NCBI GenBank assembly: GCA_963709085.1
Contig: CAVPVB010000024.1
Location: forward strand, 1,054,001-1,118,000
From: Rhodovastum sp963709085
GTDB lineage: Bacteria; Pseudomonadota; Alphaproteobacteria; Acetobacterales; Acetobacteraceae
Reading direction: 5' to 3'
DNA: 64,000 bases
Shown here: positions 8,775-18,584 of the stretch, one piece after another
How the letters are laid out: each line of letters opens with the position of its first letter
Numbering within the stretch: the stretch's first letter is position 1
Translations under genes and position numbers: made by a program
The notes under the pieces: model-generated
Told to the model about the DNA's origin: nothing
Databases searched by the model: none
What the model saw: only the letters and a program-made list of their open reading frames with translations

Positions 8775-9767
8775 ATGAGCGATATCAAATTGTTCCGCTT
8801 CGATGCAGGTAAGCCTACCGAACTGGTCGGACAAGCCTTACAGATCGAGAAATCGCTTCAGCAGCTTTTCGAAACGAACCTTGAACCGCTACTTGGCGTG
8901 CGATTTTTGGCAAGCGAGCACTCAACGGGTCCGGTCCATGGCGGACGCATTGACACTCTTGGGATGGACGAGGATGGCTGTCCCGTAATAATTGAATATA
9001 AACGCGCCATTAACGAGAATGTTATCAATCAAGGCCTCTTTTATCTCGACTGGTTGATGGATCATCGAAAGGAGTTTCAGTGGTTGGTATTAGAAAAACT
9101 CGGATCAAACGTTGCCAAATTAGTCGATTGGTCAGCGCCACGTCTCATTTGTATTGCGGGCGATTTTACCCGTTATGATGAACACGCCGTCAAACAGATT
9201 AATCGTTACATTGAGCTGCTTCGATACCGTCGATTTGAAGACAATTTATTGATGATTGAACTCGTTCACGCGCCAAAAGTGCCGCGAACGAGCGCGACTT
9301 CTTCTTCGAGCAATTTAAATCACGTTCATGAACCCAGCTCAGGCGTCTCAGAACCAGCAAACGGGTCGAAATCTAGCTCAGATGGTAGTTTGGCTGCTGA
9401 TTCGTATACCAGTCAGCATATTGCTTATCGTATCTCCAACGCTCCGCCAGCCGTACGCGACTTATATGAAGCGGTAAGCGCGTTCTTGTCTGGCCTGGGT
9501 GATGACGTTCAGGTAAAAGAACTCAAGTATTATGTTGCATTTAAGCGAATTAAAAACTTTGCATGCGCCGAGGTATTTCCACAAGCGAAGGTTGTTACGC
9601 TTCATCTGAAAATTGAGCCGTCCTCTGTGGTATTAGAACGGGGGTTTACGCGGGATGTTAGTGACATAGGCCATTATGGCACGGGAGATTTGGAAGTTTC
9701 GATCCGGAACCTTGATGACTTCGCGAAGGCACAGCCTCTTATGCAGCGTGCCTACGAAGGCGGTTGA
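8775..9767 (+). CDS. PD-(D/E)XK nuclease-like protein with C-terminal DUF5655 domain
   Basis: 330 residues. The N-terminal half carries GGRIDTLGMDEDGCPVIIEYKR, a NucS/EndoMS-like PD-(D/E)XK pattern with D60, E74 and K76 as likely metal and catalytic residues. A Ser-rich linker (about 170-215) leads to the C-terminal DUF5655 region (about 220-325; VKELKYYVAFKRIKNFACAEV). Such proteins are widespread, often sporadic, and thought to act on nucleic acid; a defence role is inference only. The ATG follows GGTAGGAT. Base composition is markedly lower in GC than the neighbours (many AAT, TTA and GAA codons), and with the adjacent transposed element this points to horizontal acquisition. Confidence 0.82.
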   Translation: MSDIKLFRFDAGKPTELVGQALQIEKSLQQLFETNLEPLLGVRFLASEHSTGPVHGGRIDTLGMDEDGCPVIIEYKRAINENVINQGLFYLDWLMDHRKEFQWLVLEKLGSNVAKLVDWSAPRLICIAGDFTRYDEHAVKQINRYIELLRYRRFEDNLLMIELVHAPKVPRTSATSSSSNLNHVHEPSSGVSEPANGSKSSSDGSLAADSYTSQHIAYRISNAPPAVRDLYEAVSAFLSGLGDDVQVKELKYYVAFKRIKNFACAEVFPQAKVVTLHLKIEPSSVVLERGFTRDVSDIGHYGTGDLEVSIRNLDDFAKAQPLMQRAYEGG

Positions 9768-9835
9768 CACTCATAAGGCCGAACCGCCGTTTGGGGTCGA
9801 AACCGGACATTCACGACCCTACGGTCAGCAAGTAG

Positions 9836-9853
9836 GGTGGGCTTCAGCCCACC
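9836..9853. repeat. Palindrome GGTGGGCTTCAGCCCACC, copy 1
   Basis: A perfect 8-bp arm palindrome with a TC centre, preceded by GTAG. A second copy with the centre GA (the reverse-complement orientation) lies at 10021-10038. This sequence type recurs as a dispersed intergenic repeat in many proteobacteria. Confidence 0.7.
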
Positions 9854-10020
9854 GTCGCATGTTACAACCGCTCGCCAGCGTCAGCCAGTTCTGCTTCCTC
9901 GATCGCCCAATCGATCTCGCGTTCCCGAACGGAGACACCGGCCTCGCGAGCGGAGTTGCCCAAATTTGGGCTGAAGAGACATCATTTTTTGGGCACGTTT
10001 GCGTTTGATGGGCTTGCGTT

Positions 10021-10038
10021 GGTGGGCTGAAGCCCACC
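10021..10038. repeat. Palindrome GGTGGGCTGAAGCCCACC, copy 2
   Basis: An inverted counterpart of the copy at 9836-9853, followed by TTACAGG. The pair is in opposite orientation and brackets 167 bp. Confidence 0.7.
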
Positions 10039-10117
10039 TTACAGGATCGGCTTCGGCTTTGAAGCTGTCGCGTTCCAAAGCGGACACACGCGACCTTACG
10101 GTCAGCCATGCCCGAAC

Positions 10118-10259
10118 GAGTCAGCAATCTCTCCGCGATGGCCTCACCGGAGCCGCCAAACGCGGCCGGAAAATCCTTCAGCTTCGGCAGGCCGTCCCGC
10201 ATGGGCAGCACCGTCCCAGCGTAGTTGACGTGAACGCCGGCGGTGAATGCGTTTCCCCG
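10118..10259 (-). pseudogene. Remnant of an unidentified protein-coding gene
   Basis: On the minus strand, between about 10250 and 10130, an uninterrupted stretch reads like real protein: TAGVHVNYAGTVLPMRDG followed by LPKLKDFPAAFGGSGEAIAE. It has good codon bias but no start codon or upstream domain, since marC ends immediately upstream at 10260. Downstream it runs into repeat sequence. It is probably the truncated C-terminus of a gene cut off by rearrangement. I do not recognise the family. Confidence 0.4.
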
Positions 10260-10913
10260 CTACTCGCGCAGCGTCGCCACCACGTCGGCCACCCCGTTCA
10301 TGCCGATCTGCACCCCGATGCACAGCAGCAGGAACGCCGACATCCGGGAGATGGTGCGCCGCCCGGTTTCCCCCACCAGCAGGCTGATCCGTCCGGCCGA
10401 GCGGTAGGCCACCCACACGCACAGCGCGATCGCCGCCGCTGCGCCGGAAACACCCAGGAAAAACCACAGCAATTCGTGCCCGCTCGCCGGCTGTGCGGCG
10501 CTCAGCGCGATGGCGACCGAAATGGTGCCGGGGCCGGTGGTGAACGGCATGGTGAGGGGAAAGAACGCCACCTCCTCCACCCGGCCGACGCGCGCGCCGG
10601 CCTGCTCGGTCTTGCGGGCCTCCTGCCGTTCGGGCGTGTTCAGCAGGTCCCAGGCGCTCAGCGTGACCACCGCGCCGCCGGCGATGCGCAGCGCGCCCAG
10701 CGAGATGCCGAAAAAATTCAGCACATAGGCGCCGCCCCACAGCGCCACCAGCATCACCAGCAGGGAATACAGCGCCACCCGGTTCGCCAGCCGCGCCCGC
10801 TCGGCCGGGGTGAAGTCGCGGGTAACCTCGTTGAAGATGAAGGCGGCGCCGGGCGGATTGACGATAGAGAAGAACGCCGGAAAGGCGAGCAGGAAGGCCG
10901 AGGTTGCGGTCAT
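10260..10913 (-). CDS. MarC family integral membrane protein
   Basis: 217 residues with about six transmembrane helices and the family's FFSIVNPPGAAFIFNEVT near the N-terminus and FPLTMPFTTGPGTISVAIAL in the middle, both typical of MarC/UPF0056. MarC proteins sit in the inner membrane. The old link to antibiotic resistance was withdrawn and the transport role is still open. It lies 26 bp downstream of the DUF1993 gene, and both may be in one transcript with argG. Confidence 0.92.
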   Translation of the reverse strand: MTATSAFLLAFPAFFSIVNPPGAAFIFNEVTRDFTPAERARLANRVALYSLLVMLVALWGGAYVLNFFGISLGALRIAGGAVVTLSAWDLLNTPERQEARKTEQAGARVGRVEEVAFFPLTMPFTTGPGTISVAIALSAAQPASGHELLWFFLGVSGAAAAIALCVWVAYRSAGRISLLVGETGRRTISRMSAFLLLCIGVQIGMNGVADVVATLRE

Positions 10914-10939
10914 CGCCCCTCCTGGGTGGCGGCGCGCGT

Positions 10940-11446
10940 TCAGAACGCGCCGAGAAAGTCCCGCTTGCCCACATCCACGCCATTATGGCGCAGAATGTTG
11001 TAGGCGGTCGCACAGTGGAACGCGACGTTGGGAATAACGAACCCGATCAGGTAGCGCTGGCCGGTGAAGCGCAACTCGCCGCTGCGCATCGTCAGCACGA
11101 TCTCGCGCTCCTCGCTGCCGTCGATCTGTGCCGGCGTGAACCCGTCGATGAAGGCCAGCGTCTTCGCCAGCCGCGCCTTCAGCTCGTCGAATGTCGTTTC
11201 GCTGTCTTCCCAGCTCGGCACCTCGACGCCGGCCAGCCGCGCCACCCCGCCCTTGGCCATGTCGGCGGCGATCTGCACCTGCCGGGTCAGCGCGAACATG
11301 TCCGGCGCCAGCCGGTCGTTGAGCAGCACCGACGGATCAACCTGCTTGGCGGCGCAGAACGCCGCGCCCTTGTCCAGCACGCCCGACAGCGCGCCGAGCA
11401 GGCTGCGAAACAGCGGCACCGAGGCCTGGTACATCGACATGGTCAT
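10940..11446 (-). CDS. DUF1993 family protein
   Basis: 168 residues. MYQASVPLFRSLLGALSGVLDKGAAF at the start, the central LAPDMFALTRQVQIAADMAKGGVARLAG and the C-terminal FVIPNVAFHCATAYNILRHNGV..GKRDFLG are the conserved blocks of DUF1993, a helical DinB-like family of unknown function. It starts 2 bp after the argG stop, so the two are very likely co-transcribed. Confidence 0.92.
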   Translation of the reverse strand: MTMSMYQASVPLFRSLLGALSGVLDKGAAFCAAKQVDPSVLLNDRLAPDMFALTRQVQIAADMAKGGVARLAGVEVPSWEDSETTFDELKARLAKTLAFIDGFTPAQIDGSEEREIVLTMRSGELRFTGQRYLIGFVIPNVAFHCATAYNILRHNGVDVGKRDFLGAF

Positions 11447-11448
11447 GG

Positions 11449-12678
<1,230 letters not shown>

Positions 12679-12806
12679 GGGCGAGGCACTCCGGGCCAGT
12701 TCGTGGGCGGCGAGGTAACCCCGCCCGCGGCGGTTGCGCAAGCGGCGCGCCGGCTGACCCGGCCAAGAAGCTGGCACACGGTCCCGTCCGACCCTAAATT
12801 GCGTCC

Positions 12807-14123
12807 ATGGCCGCCCCCGCACCCGCTGCAGACGCCGATGAACCCACCCTGGCCGCGCTGATCGCCGCGCGGCCGTTTTTGTCCCTGCACGCCCTGGACG
12901 GGCTGGTGCTGGAACAGGTGCCGCTGGCGGCCATCGCCGACGAACTCGGCACCCCCGCCTGGGTGTATTCCGCCGGCACCATCCGGGCCCGGCTGGGCGA
13001 GCTGCGGGCGGCGCTGGCGGGGCTGGCGCAGGTGCATTTCGCGGTGAAGGCGAACGATCATCTGGCGGTGCTGCGGCTGATGGCCGAGGGCGGCGCCGGC
13101 GCCGACGTGGTCAGCGAAGGCGAATTGCGGCGCGCCCGGCAGGCCGGCATTGCGGCCGGCGGCATCGTGTTTTCCGGCGTCGGCAAAACCGCGCGCGAAA
13201 TCCGGCTGGCCATCGCCGAGGACATTTATCAGCTCAACATCGAGAGCGCCGAGGAACTGGAAATCGTCGCCGCGCTCGCCGCCGCGATGGGGCGCAGCGT
13301 GCGGGTGGCGCTGCGCATCAACCCGGACGTGGATGCCGGCACTCACGCCAAGATCACCACCGGCACGGCCAAGGACAAATTCGGCATCGCCTATCATGAG
13401 GCGGCGACCGTCTATGCCCGCGCCGCCGCCCTGCCCGGGGTCGAGCCGGTCGGGCTGGCGGTGCATATCGGCAGCCAGATTCTGTCAACCGCCCCCTATC
13501 GCGCCGCCTTCGCCCGGGCGGCCGAGCTGGTGCGGACGCTGCGGGCGGCCGGCCTGCCGGTGCGGCGGATGGATTGCGGTGGCGGCCTGGGCATCGGCTA
13601 CCGCGACGAGCCGGGCGCCTCGCCGGCGGCGCTGGCCGGCGCCATCCGCGCCGCCTTCGGCGGCCTCGATCTGGAGGTGATGGTCGAACCGGGCCGCTGG
13701 CTGGTCGGCCCCGCCGGGGTTCTGCTGGCCGAGGTGGTGCTGGTGAAAGGCGGGCGCTTCGTGGTGCTGGACGCCGCCATGAACGAGCTGATGCGTCCGG
13801 CCCTCTATGATTCCTGGCACGGGGTGGTGCCGCTCGCCGCCGCCGACGCCGTCGGCATCCCCGCGCCGGTCGACGTGGTCGGACCGGTCTGCGAAAGCTC
13901 CGACACCTTCGCCCGCGCCCGCCCGTTGCCGCCGCTGGCACCGGGGGCGAGGGTGGCGCTGCTGGACGCCGGGGCCTATGGCGCGGTGATGAGCTCCACC
14001 TACAACGCCCGGCCGCTGGCGCCGATCGCCATGGTGGACGGCGCGCGCTGGGCCGTCATCCGCGACCGCCAGCCGCATGCCGATCTGTGGGCCGGGGAGC
14101 GCGTCCCGGATTTTGTCGGATGA
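12807..14123 (+). CDS. lysA: Diaminopimelate decarboxylase
   Basis: 438 residues of the PLP-dependent alanine-racemase-fold decarboxylase family. The PLP lysine is K81 in VHFAVKAND. HIGSQI, the glycine-rich GGGLGIGY and the CESSDTFA motif that contributes the second-subunit cysteine are present. It makes lysine from meso-diaminopimelate. It is followed 10 bp later by the TIGR02302-type gene, an arrangement seen in other alphaproteobacteria. Confidence 0.96.
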   Translation: MAAPAPAADADEPTLAALIAARPFLSLHALDGLVLEQVPLAAIADELGTPAWVYSAGTIRARLGELRAALAGLAQVHFAVKANDHLAVLRLMAEGGAGADVVSEGELRRARQAGIAAGGIVFSGVGKTAREIRLAIAEDIYQLNIESAEELEIVAALAAAMGRSVRVALRINPDVDAGTHAKITTGTAKDKFGIAYHEAATVYARAAALPGVEPVGLAVHIGSQILSTAPYRAAFARAAELVRTLRAAGLPVRRMDCGGGLGIGYRDEPGASPAALAGAIRAAFGGLDLEVMVEPGRWLVGPAGVLLAEVVLVKGGRFVVLDAAMNELMRPALYDSWHGVVPLAAADAVGIPAPVDVVGPVCESSDTFARARPLPPLAPGARVALLDAGAYGAVMSSTYNARPLAPIAMVDGARWAVIRDRQPHADLWAGERVPDFVG

Positions 14124-14133
14124 GGAGGAGCGG

Positions 14134-16110
14134 ATGACCGCCGGGCCGGCGAAGACCGAGGCGCCGCGGCTCCCCGGCCTGCGCCGGCGGCGCGCCCTGG
14201 CCCGCGCGGTGTTGCTGTTCGAACGGGTCTGGCCGGCGCTGTGGCCGCCGATGGGGGTCATCGGGGGGTTCCTGTGCATCGCCCTGCTCGGCCTGCCCGC
14301 CGCCCTGCCGCCGCCGCTGCATCTGCTGCTGCTGATCGCCACCGGGCTGGCGATCGCCTTCCTGCTGGCACGCGGCCTGTGGCGGGTGAAGCGGCCGAGC
14401 GCGACCGAGGCGGACCGGCGGCTGGAAAGCGATTTGGGGCTGCACCACCGGCCGCTCGCAGTGCTGCGGGATCGCCCGGCGCTGGCCGGGGCCGAGGCGC
14501 TGTGGGCGGCGCATGTGGCGCACACGTTGGCGCAGCTCGGCCGGCTGCGGGTGCGCCTGCCCCGTCCCGGGCTGGCGGCGCGCGACCGGCTTGGCCTGCG
14601 CGGCCTGCTGGTGGTGGCGCTGGCCGCCTGCCTGGTGATTGCCGGCAGCGACGCGCCGTCCCGCCTGCTGCGCGCCCTGCAGCCGGTCTGGGTGCCACCG
14701 CCTTCTCCCCCCGCCGCCCAGTTGCAGGCCTGGATCACCCCGCCCGCCTATACCGGCCTCGCACCGGTATTCCTGAACAACCAGGGCGGGGCGGTGAGCG
14801 TGCCGGCAGGGTCGCATCTGACGGTGAACGTCACCGGCGGCAGCGGCGAGCCGAGCCTGGCGCTGGCCGGCACCAACCGCGCGTTCCAGGCGCTGGACAG
14901 CAACAGCTTCCAGGCCGACGCCGATCTGACCGCCGGCGGCCGGCTGGCGGTGCACCGCAGCGGGCGGGAAATCGCCGGCTGGAACCTGACCGTACTCGCC
15001 GACAACGCGCCCATGGTGTTCTGGCCGTCGCCGCCCGCAGCCGCGCGCGGCGGCGGCCGCATGCCGCCGACCCGGCTGCCCTGGCAGGTCAGCCACGAAT
15101 ACGGGGTGGCCAGCCTGAATGCCGAGCTTCGCCTGCGCGACCGGCCGGACGCGCCGGCGCTGGTGGTGCCGATCCCGCTGCCCGGCGGCAACCCGAAATC
15201 GGCCAAAGGCGTGCGCGTGCAGGACCTGACCGCGCATCCCTGGGCCGGGCTGGCGGTCACCGGCCAGCTGGTGGCGCGCGACACGCCGGGGCTCACCGGC
15301 ACCAGCGCCGAGGAGAGCTTCGTGCTGCCGGAGCGGCAGTTCCAGCACCCGGTGGCCCGCGCGCTGATGGAAATCCGCAAACAACTGACGCTGAAGCCGG
15401 ACGACCGGCTGACGCCGATGCAGGAGATCGACCGGCTGGCGGCGCTGCCGGAGGTATGGGACCATGACACCGGCGGTTTCCTCAACCTGCGCGGCATCGC
15501 CGCCCTGCTCAATCGCGGCTACGCCGCGGCGGCGGTGGATGAGGCGCAGGCGCGGCTGTGGGAGCTGGCGATCCATCTGGAGGAAGGCGCCACCGACCGC
15601 ACCGCGCGGACGCTGGAGCAGGCGCGCCAGGCGCTGCGCGAAACGCTGGACGCCCAGCAGCGCGGCGAGAAGATCGACCCGGCTGAAATCGACCGGCGCA
15701 TGAACGACGTCCAGCAGGCGCTGGAGAACCACCTGCAGGCGCTGACCGAGGCGGCGCGGCGCAACCCCGATGCCCCGCTGTTCGATCCCGACGCCCACCC
15801 GCAGGACACCGGCGACATGCAGCGTCTGGCCGAGCAGATGCGCGAGGCCGCGCGCGCCGGGCAGATGGATGCCGCCCGCGACAGGTTCGCCGAGCTGGAG
15901 AAGATGCTGGACGAGCTGAAGAACGGGCGGTCGGAGCGCGGCCGCATGACCGAGCGCGAGCGCCAGCGCGCCGGGCAGCGCCAGCGCGGCCAGCAGCAGA
16001 TGAATGCGCTGCAGGACCTGGTGCAGCGCCTGGGAATCCTGTTGGACCACGCCGAGAGCCGCGGCGACACCGACACAGCCCCCTTCGGCCCCGGGTTGCG
16101 GCGGCCATGA
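14134..16110 (+). CDS. TIGR02302-type (DUF4175) membrane protein, N-terminal part of a split gene
   Basis: 658 residues. Two membrane segments (about 33-80) and a third (about 150-168) are followed by a large exported region, with Gln- and Arg-rich helices at the end (RQRAGQRQRGQQQMNAL). Family members are usually about 850 residues and continue into a region that here is encoded by the next gene. The ATG is preceded by a strong GAGGAGGAG. The stop overlaps the downstream ATG by 4 bp (ATGA). The family is alphaproteobacterial and its function is unknown; an envelope role is inferred from the topology. Confidence 0.82.
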   Translation: MTAGPAKTEAPRLPGLRRRRALARAVLLFERVWPALWPPMGVIGGFLCIALLGLPAALPPPLHLLLLIATGLAIAFLLARGLWRVKRPSATEADRRLESDLGLHHRPLAVLRDRPALAGAEALWAAHVAHTLAQLGRLRVRLPRPGLAARDRLGLRGLLVVALAACLVIAGSDAPSRLLRALQPVWVPPPSPPAAQLQAWITPPAYTGLAPVFLNNQGGAVSVPAGSHLTVNVTGGSGEPSLALAGTNRAFQALDSNSFQADADLTAGGRLAVHRSGREIAGWNLTVLADNAPMVFWPSPPAAARGGGRMPPTRLPWQVSHEYGVASLNAELRLRDRPDAPALVVPIPLPGGNPKSAKGVRVQDLTAHPWAGLAVTGQLVARDTPGLTGTSAEESFVLPERQFQHPVARALMEIRKQLTLKPDDRLTPMQEIDRLAALPEVWDHDTGGFLNLRGIAALLNRGYAAAAVDEAQARLWELAIHLEEGATDRTARTLEQARQALRETLDAQQRGEKIDPAEIDRRMNDVQQALENHLQALTEAARRNPDAPLFDPDAHPQDTGDMQRLAEQMREAARAGQMDAARDRFAELEKMLDELKNGRSERGRMTERERQRAGQRQRGQQQMNALQDLVQRLGILLDHAESRGDTDTAPFGPGLRRP

Positions 16111-16886
16111 GACATTTTCTGGCACTCGGCCTGCTGGCCCTGCTGGCGGCGGCTCCGGCCCCGGCGCAACAAGCGGATCACTCCCAGGCGCCGGATCACC
16201 CCCAGGCACCGGCACCGCCGGACCCGCCTGCGCTGGCCGCCGGGCAGCAGCGCCAGGGTGACGCCCGCACCCAGCAGGCGCTGCGCCGGGTGCTGGGCGT
16301 GCTGATGCAGCAATATGGCGACCTGACCGGCAAGCTGCCGGAAAGCCTGAACGACGCCGACATCGCCATGCGCCAGGCCATCCAGGCCCTGCAGGCCGGC
16401 GACGACGCCGCCGCGACGGCGGCCATCCAGAAGGCGATCGAGGCGCTGCAGAAGGGCGGCCGGTCGATGAGCCAGCAACTCGCCCAGCAATTCGGCCATC
16501 AATCGGACCAGGACGACGATGATGACGAGGGCGAGGACGGTCCGTCAGCGGGCGATCAGGACGGCACCCGGCCCGACGACGGCCAGGGCGACGGGCGCGG
16601 CCCGCAATATGGCCGCCAATATGGCCGCCAATATGGCCGCCCCTGGGGCCGCGACGGTCATCGCCAGGCCGACCGCGGGCCCGATGACGGCCGCGACCCG
16701 CTCGGCCGCAGGCTGCGCGAGGAAGGCACCGGCCAGGGCCGGGACGAGGGCGGCGTGCATGTGCCCGACCAGATGGAGCAGGCACGCTCGCACGCCATCC
16801 AGGAGGAACTGCGCCGGCGCGAGGCCGAGAAGAGCCGGCCGCAGCCCGAACTCGATTACATTGAGCGGTTGCTCCGCCAGTTCTGA
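16107..16886 (+). CDS. Secreted C-terminal part of the split TIGR02302-type protein
   Basis: 259 residues. The C-terminus (RDPLGRRLREEG...VHVPDQMEQARSHAIQEELRRR...ELDYIERLLRQF) matches the end of TIGR02302 proteins, as does the middle block ALRRVLGVLMQQYGDLTG. Unlike a simple break, the N-terminus is a good signal peptide (MRHFLALGLLALLAAAPAPAQ), so the fragment would reach the periplasm and could rejoin its partner there. An acidic-Gly-rich linker (about 133-185) contains three exact 12-bp repeats. The 4-bp overlap with the upstream gene implies coupled translation. Confidence 0.78.
   Translation: MRHFLALGLLALLAAAPAPAQQADHSQAPDHPQAPAPPDPPALAAGQQRQGDARTQQALRRVLGVLMQQYGDLTGKLPESLNDADIAMRQAIQALQAGDDAAATAAIQKAIEALQKGGRSMSQQLAQQFGHQSDQDDDDDEGEDGPSAGDQDGTRPDDGQGDGRGPQYGRQYGRQYGRPWGRDGHRQADRGPDDGRDPLGRRLREEGTGQGRDEGGVHVPDQMEQARSHAIQEELRRREAEKSRPQPELDYIERLLRQF
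16605..16640 (+). repeat. Three tandem 12-bp repeats (CAATATGGCCGC)
   Basis: Three exact copies encode QYGR three times inside the disordered linker of the secreted TIGR02302-type protein. They are prone to replication slippage, which would stay in frame. Confidence 0.9.
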
Positions 16887-16936
16887 CCGTTCCGGCCGCC
16901 GTACATAAGGGCGATCGCATCAAGCGGGCAGGCACA

Positions 16937-17911
16937 TCAAGCGGGCAGGAACGCGACATTCACCACTTCGGTAAGGGAAGCCGCGAATCCGTCCGGCAAT
17001 GCCGGGCCGGGGCCATCTGCCTGGATGGCATGGGCACGATAGCCCCAGGCCTCGACGAAGCGGACAAGCTCCGCCGCCGAAAGCTCCGAGACCTTCCGCA
17101 ACGCTTGCGGATTTATCTCGCAGATGATGATGGGGCGCAGACGCCGGATTGTCCCGGCGCCGCCCGAGAGGGCCAGGTACTCCGCCCCTTCGATGTCGAT
17201 CTTCAACAGGTCGCAGCGCGCCGGCGCCACGTCGTCGAGCCGGACGACATCGACCTCGAAGCGCTCGTAGCCTTTATGCCAGGCGCCCTCCAGGAAGGAC
17301 GTTGCCAGCAGCCAAGTGCCGCCCGGATTACGCGCCGCGATCAGGGTCGCGACCGTCATGCGTCCGGACGCAGCGCCCAGCGCGACCAGCCGGACATCGA
17401 CATGCCGGAAGCCATTCTCGGCCACCGACATGCGCAGCCGTCCGCCCGTCGTCGGCCGCGGCTCGAAGGCGGTGACGTGCCCGGCGGGGCCGACGATCCG
17501 GGCGGCAAGGATGGTGAACCAGCCGATATTGGCGCCGATGTCGATGAAGCTCTGGCCCGGCTTCAGCACGCTGCGCACGAAGCCGGTCTCGGCCGGCTCG
17601 AACGTGCCGGTCAGGCAGGGGCGGGAAACACCTTCGTCGCCAAGATCGACCCAGAGCCGCCGGCCATCCTCGAATTCGGCCAGCACCCAGGTGCCCAGCG
17701 GGTCTTGCGCTCCGCGTTCCGGCAATCTGCATTCCGGCGGCTCGGCCGGCAAAGCTTGCACCGCCTGGGCGGGCGGCGCGGATGGAACCAATTCGTCGGG
17801 ACGCGCGGATTGGATCAGCTGGTCGAGAGTTGAGGCTCGGATCACGCGCACGCCGAACGGGGCCAGCACGACCTCGTTCAGGGTCATCGCCGCGCGAACG
17901 ATCAGATTCAT
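16937..17911 (-). CDS. FkbM family methyltransferase
   Basis: 324 residues. The SAM-binding motif FIDIGANIGWFTILAA is followed by HVTAFEPRP and by DLLKIDIEGAEYLAL, the FkbM core. These enzymes O-methylate sugars or polyketides, and the N-terminal 110 residues here are not part of the fold. The ATG at 17911 has GTGGAGCAG just upstream. The target is unknown, and no glycosyltransferases lie near. Confidence 0.9.
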   Translation of the reverse strand: MNLIVRAAMTLNEVVLAPFGVRVIRASTLDQLIQSARPDELVPSAPPAQAVQALPAEPPECRLPERGAQDPLGTWVLAEFEDGRRLWVDLGDEGVSRPCLTGTFEPAETGFVRSVLKPGQSFIDIGANIGWFTILAARIVGPAGHVTAFEPRPTTGGRLRMSVAENGFRHVDVRLVALGAASGRMTVATLIAARNPGGTWLLATSFLEGAWHKGYERFEVDVVRLDDVAPARCDLLKIDIEGAEYLALSGGAGTIRRLRPIIICEINPQALRKVSELSAAELVRFVEAWGYRAHAIQADGPGPALPDGFAASLTEVVNVAFLPA

Positions 17912-18014
17912 GGCCTGCTCCACGAGTGCGACACGCCTTGTACGACCGCCGGCAAAAGCAGAAAATGCGGGTGGGCAGCGAAACGCGTCAGCCGGCGCGC
18001 CCTGTTCGCCGGTG

Positions 18015-18584
18015 TCAGCCCCGGCGCAGGCGCGCGACCAACGCCTCGGCGGTGTCGGGGTCGGCGTCCAGGGCGCGCCGGGCGATGTCCTGGGAAAATC
18101 CGGCGCGGGCCAGCACGCCCAGTTCGCGGCGCGGGTCCGCCACCGCGTCGGGGTCGCGGAACGGGCCGAGACGGCGGCGGCGGGCCAGCGCCAGGGCCGC
18201 CGCCAGCTCGGCTTCGGGGTTGTCGGGCAGGGCCGCGCTGGCCTCCTCGCCGGCCACGCCGCGGGCGGCCAGATGGGCGGCAATCGCGCGGCGGGAGCGG
18301 CCGGCGCGCCCGAGGCTGCGGGCGCGGCTGGCGGCAAAAGCGCCGTCGTCCACCGCGCCGGCGGTGGCCAGCCGCGCCACCACGTCGCGCACCGCCTGGC
18401 GGAGCGCGGCCAGGGCGGCGGTGGCCTCCTCGGTCCCGGCCGCACGCGCCCAGCGCTCGCAGCGCCGGTCGAGCACCCGCGTCAGCCCGGCGCGGCTGGC
18501 GGCATAGCGCGCCAGATGCGCCAGCGCCGCGTCGTGCAGCGCGGCCTCGGTAGGGCATGTTCCGGCGGGCCGCGGCTTCCTCAT
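18015..18584 (-). CDS. recX: Regulatory protein RecX
   Basis: 189 residues made of repeated three-helix units. LARYAASRAGLTRVLDRR, DVVARLATAGAVDDGAFAASRARSLGRAGRSRRAIAAHLAARGV and DIARRALDAD are the RecX repeats. RecX inhibits RecA filament growth. It is not next to recA, which is common in alphaproteobacteria. Very rich in Arg and Ala. The start was taken at the ATG that begins the basic N-terminus; the frame is open upstream without family sequence. Confidence 0.87.
   Translation of the reverse strand: MRKPRPAGTCPTEAALHDAALAHLARYAASRAGLTRVLDRRCERWARAAGTEEATAALAALRQAVRDVVARLATAGAVDDGAFAASRARSLGRAGRSRRAIAAHLAARGVAGEEASAALPDNPEAELAAALALARRRRLGPFRDPDAVADPRRELGVLARAGFSQDIARRALDADPDTAEALVARLRRG

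Larger units (their letters stand above)
9768..10259. other. Gene-free stretch with palindromes and a gene remnant
   Basis: There is no intact gene here. The stretch holds two copies of an 18-bp palindrome, two diverged copies of a CGACC(C/T)TACGGTCAGC motif (about 9813-9829 and 10090-10106), and, at its right end on the minus strand, a coding remnant. Several open frames exist on both strands, but none has a start site, codon bias or recognisable domain. Confidence 0.6.

Noticed and set aside
8477..8834. Minus-strand open frames across the MITE-like element
   Set aside because: They run through the inverted repeats and the start of the DUF5655 gene and have no codon bias; a transposase is not encoded.
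9999..11003. A 334-codon plus-strand open frame across the remnant and marC
   Set aside because: It overlaps marC on the opposite strand and has no protein-like features.
14056..16959. A 967-codon minus-strand open frame opposite the TIGR02302-type genes
   Set aside because: Antisense shadow of biased codons: Arg-, Pro- and Gln-rich with no recognisable motif, while the plus-strand genes have clear signals.
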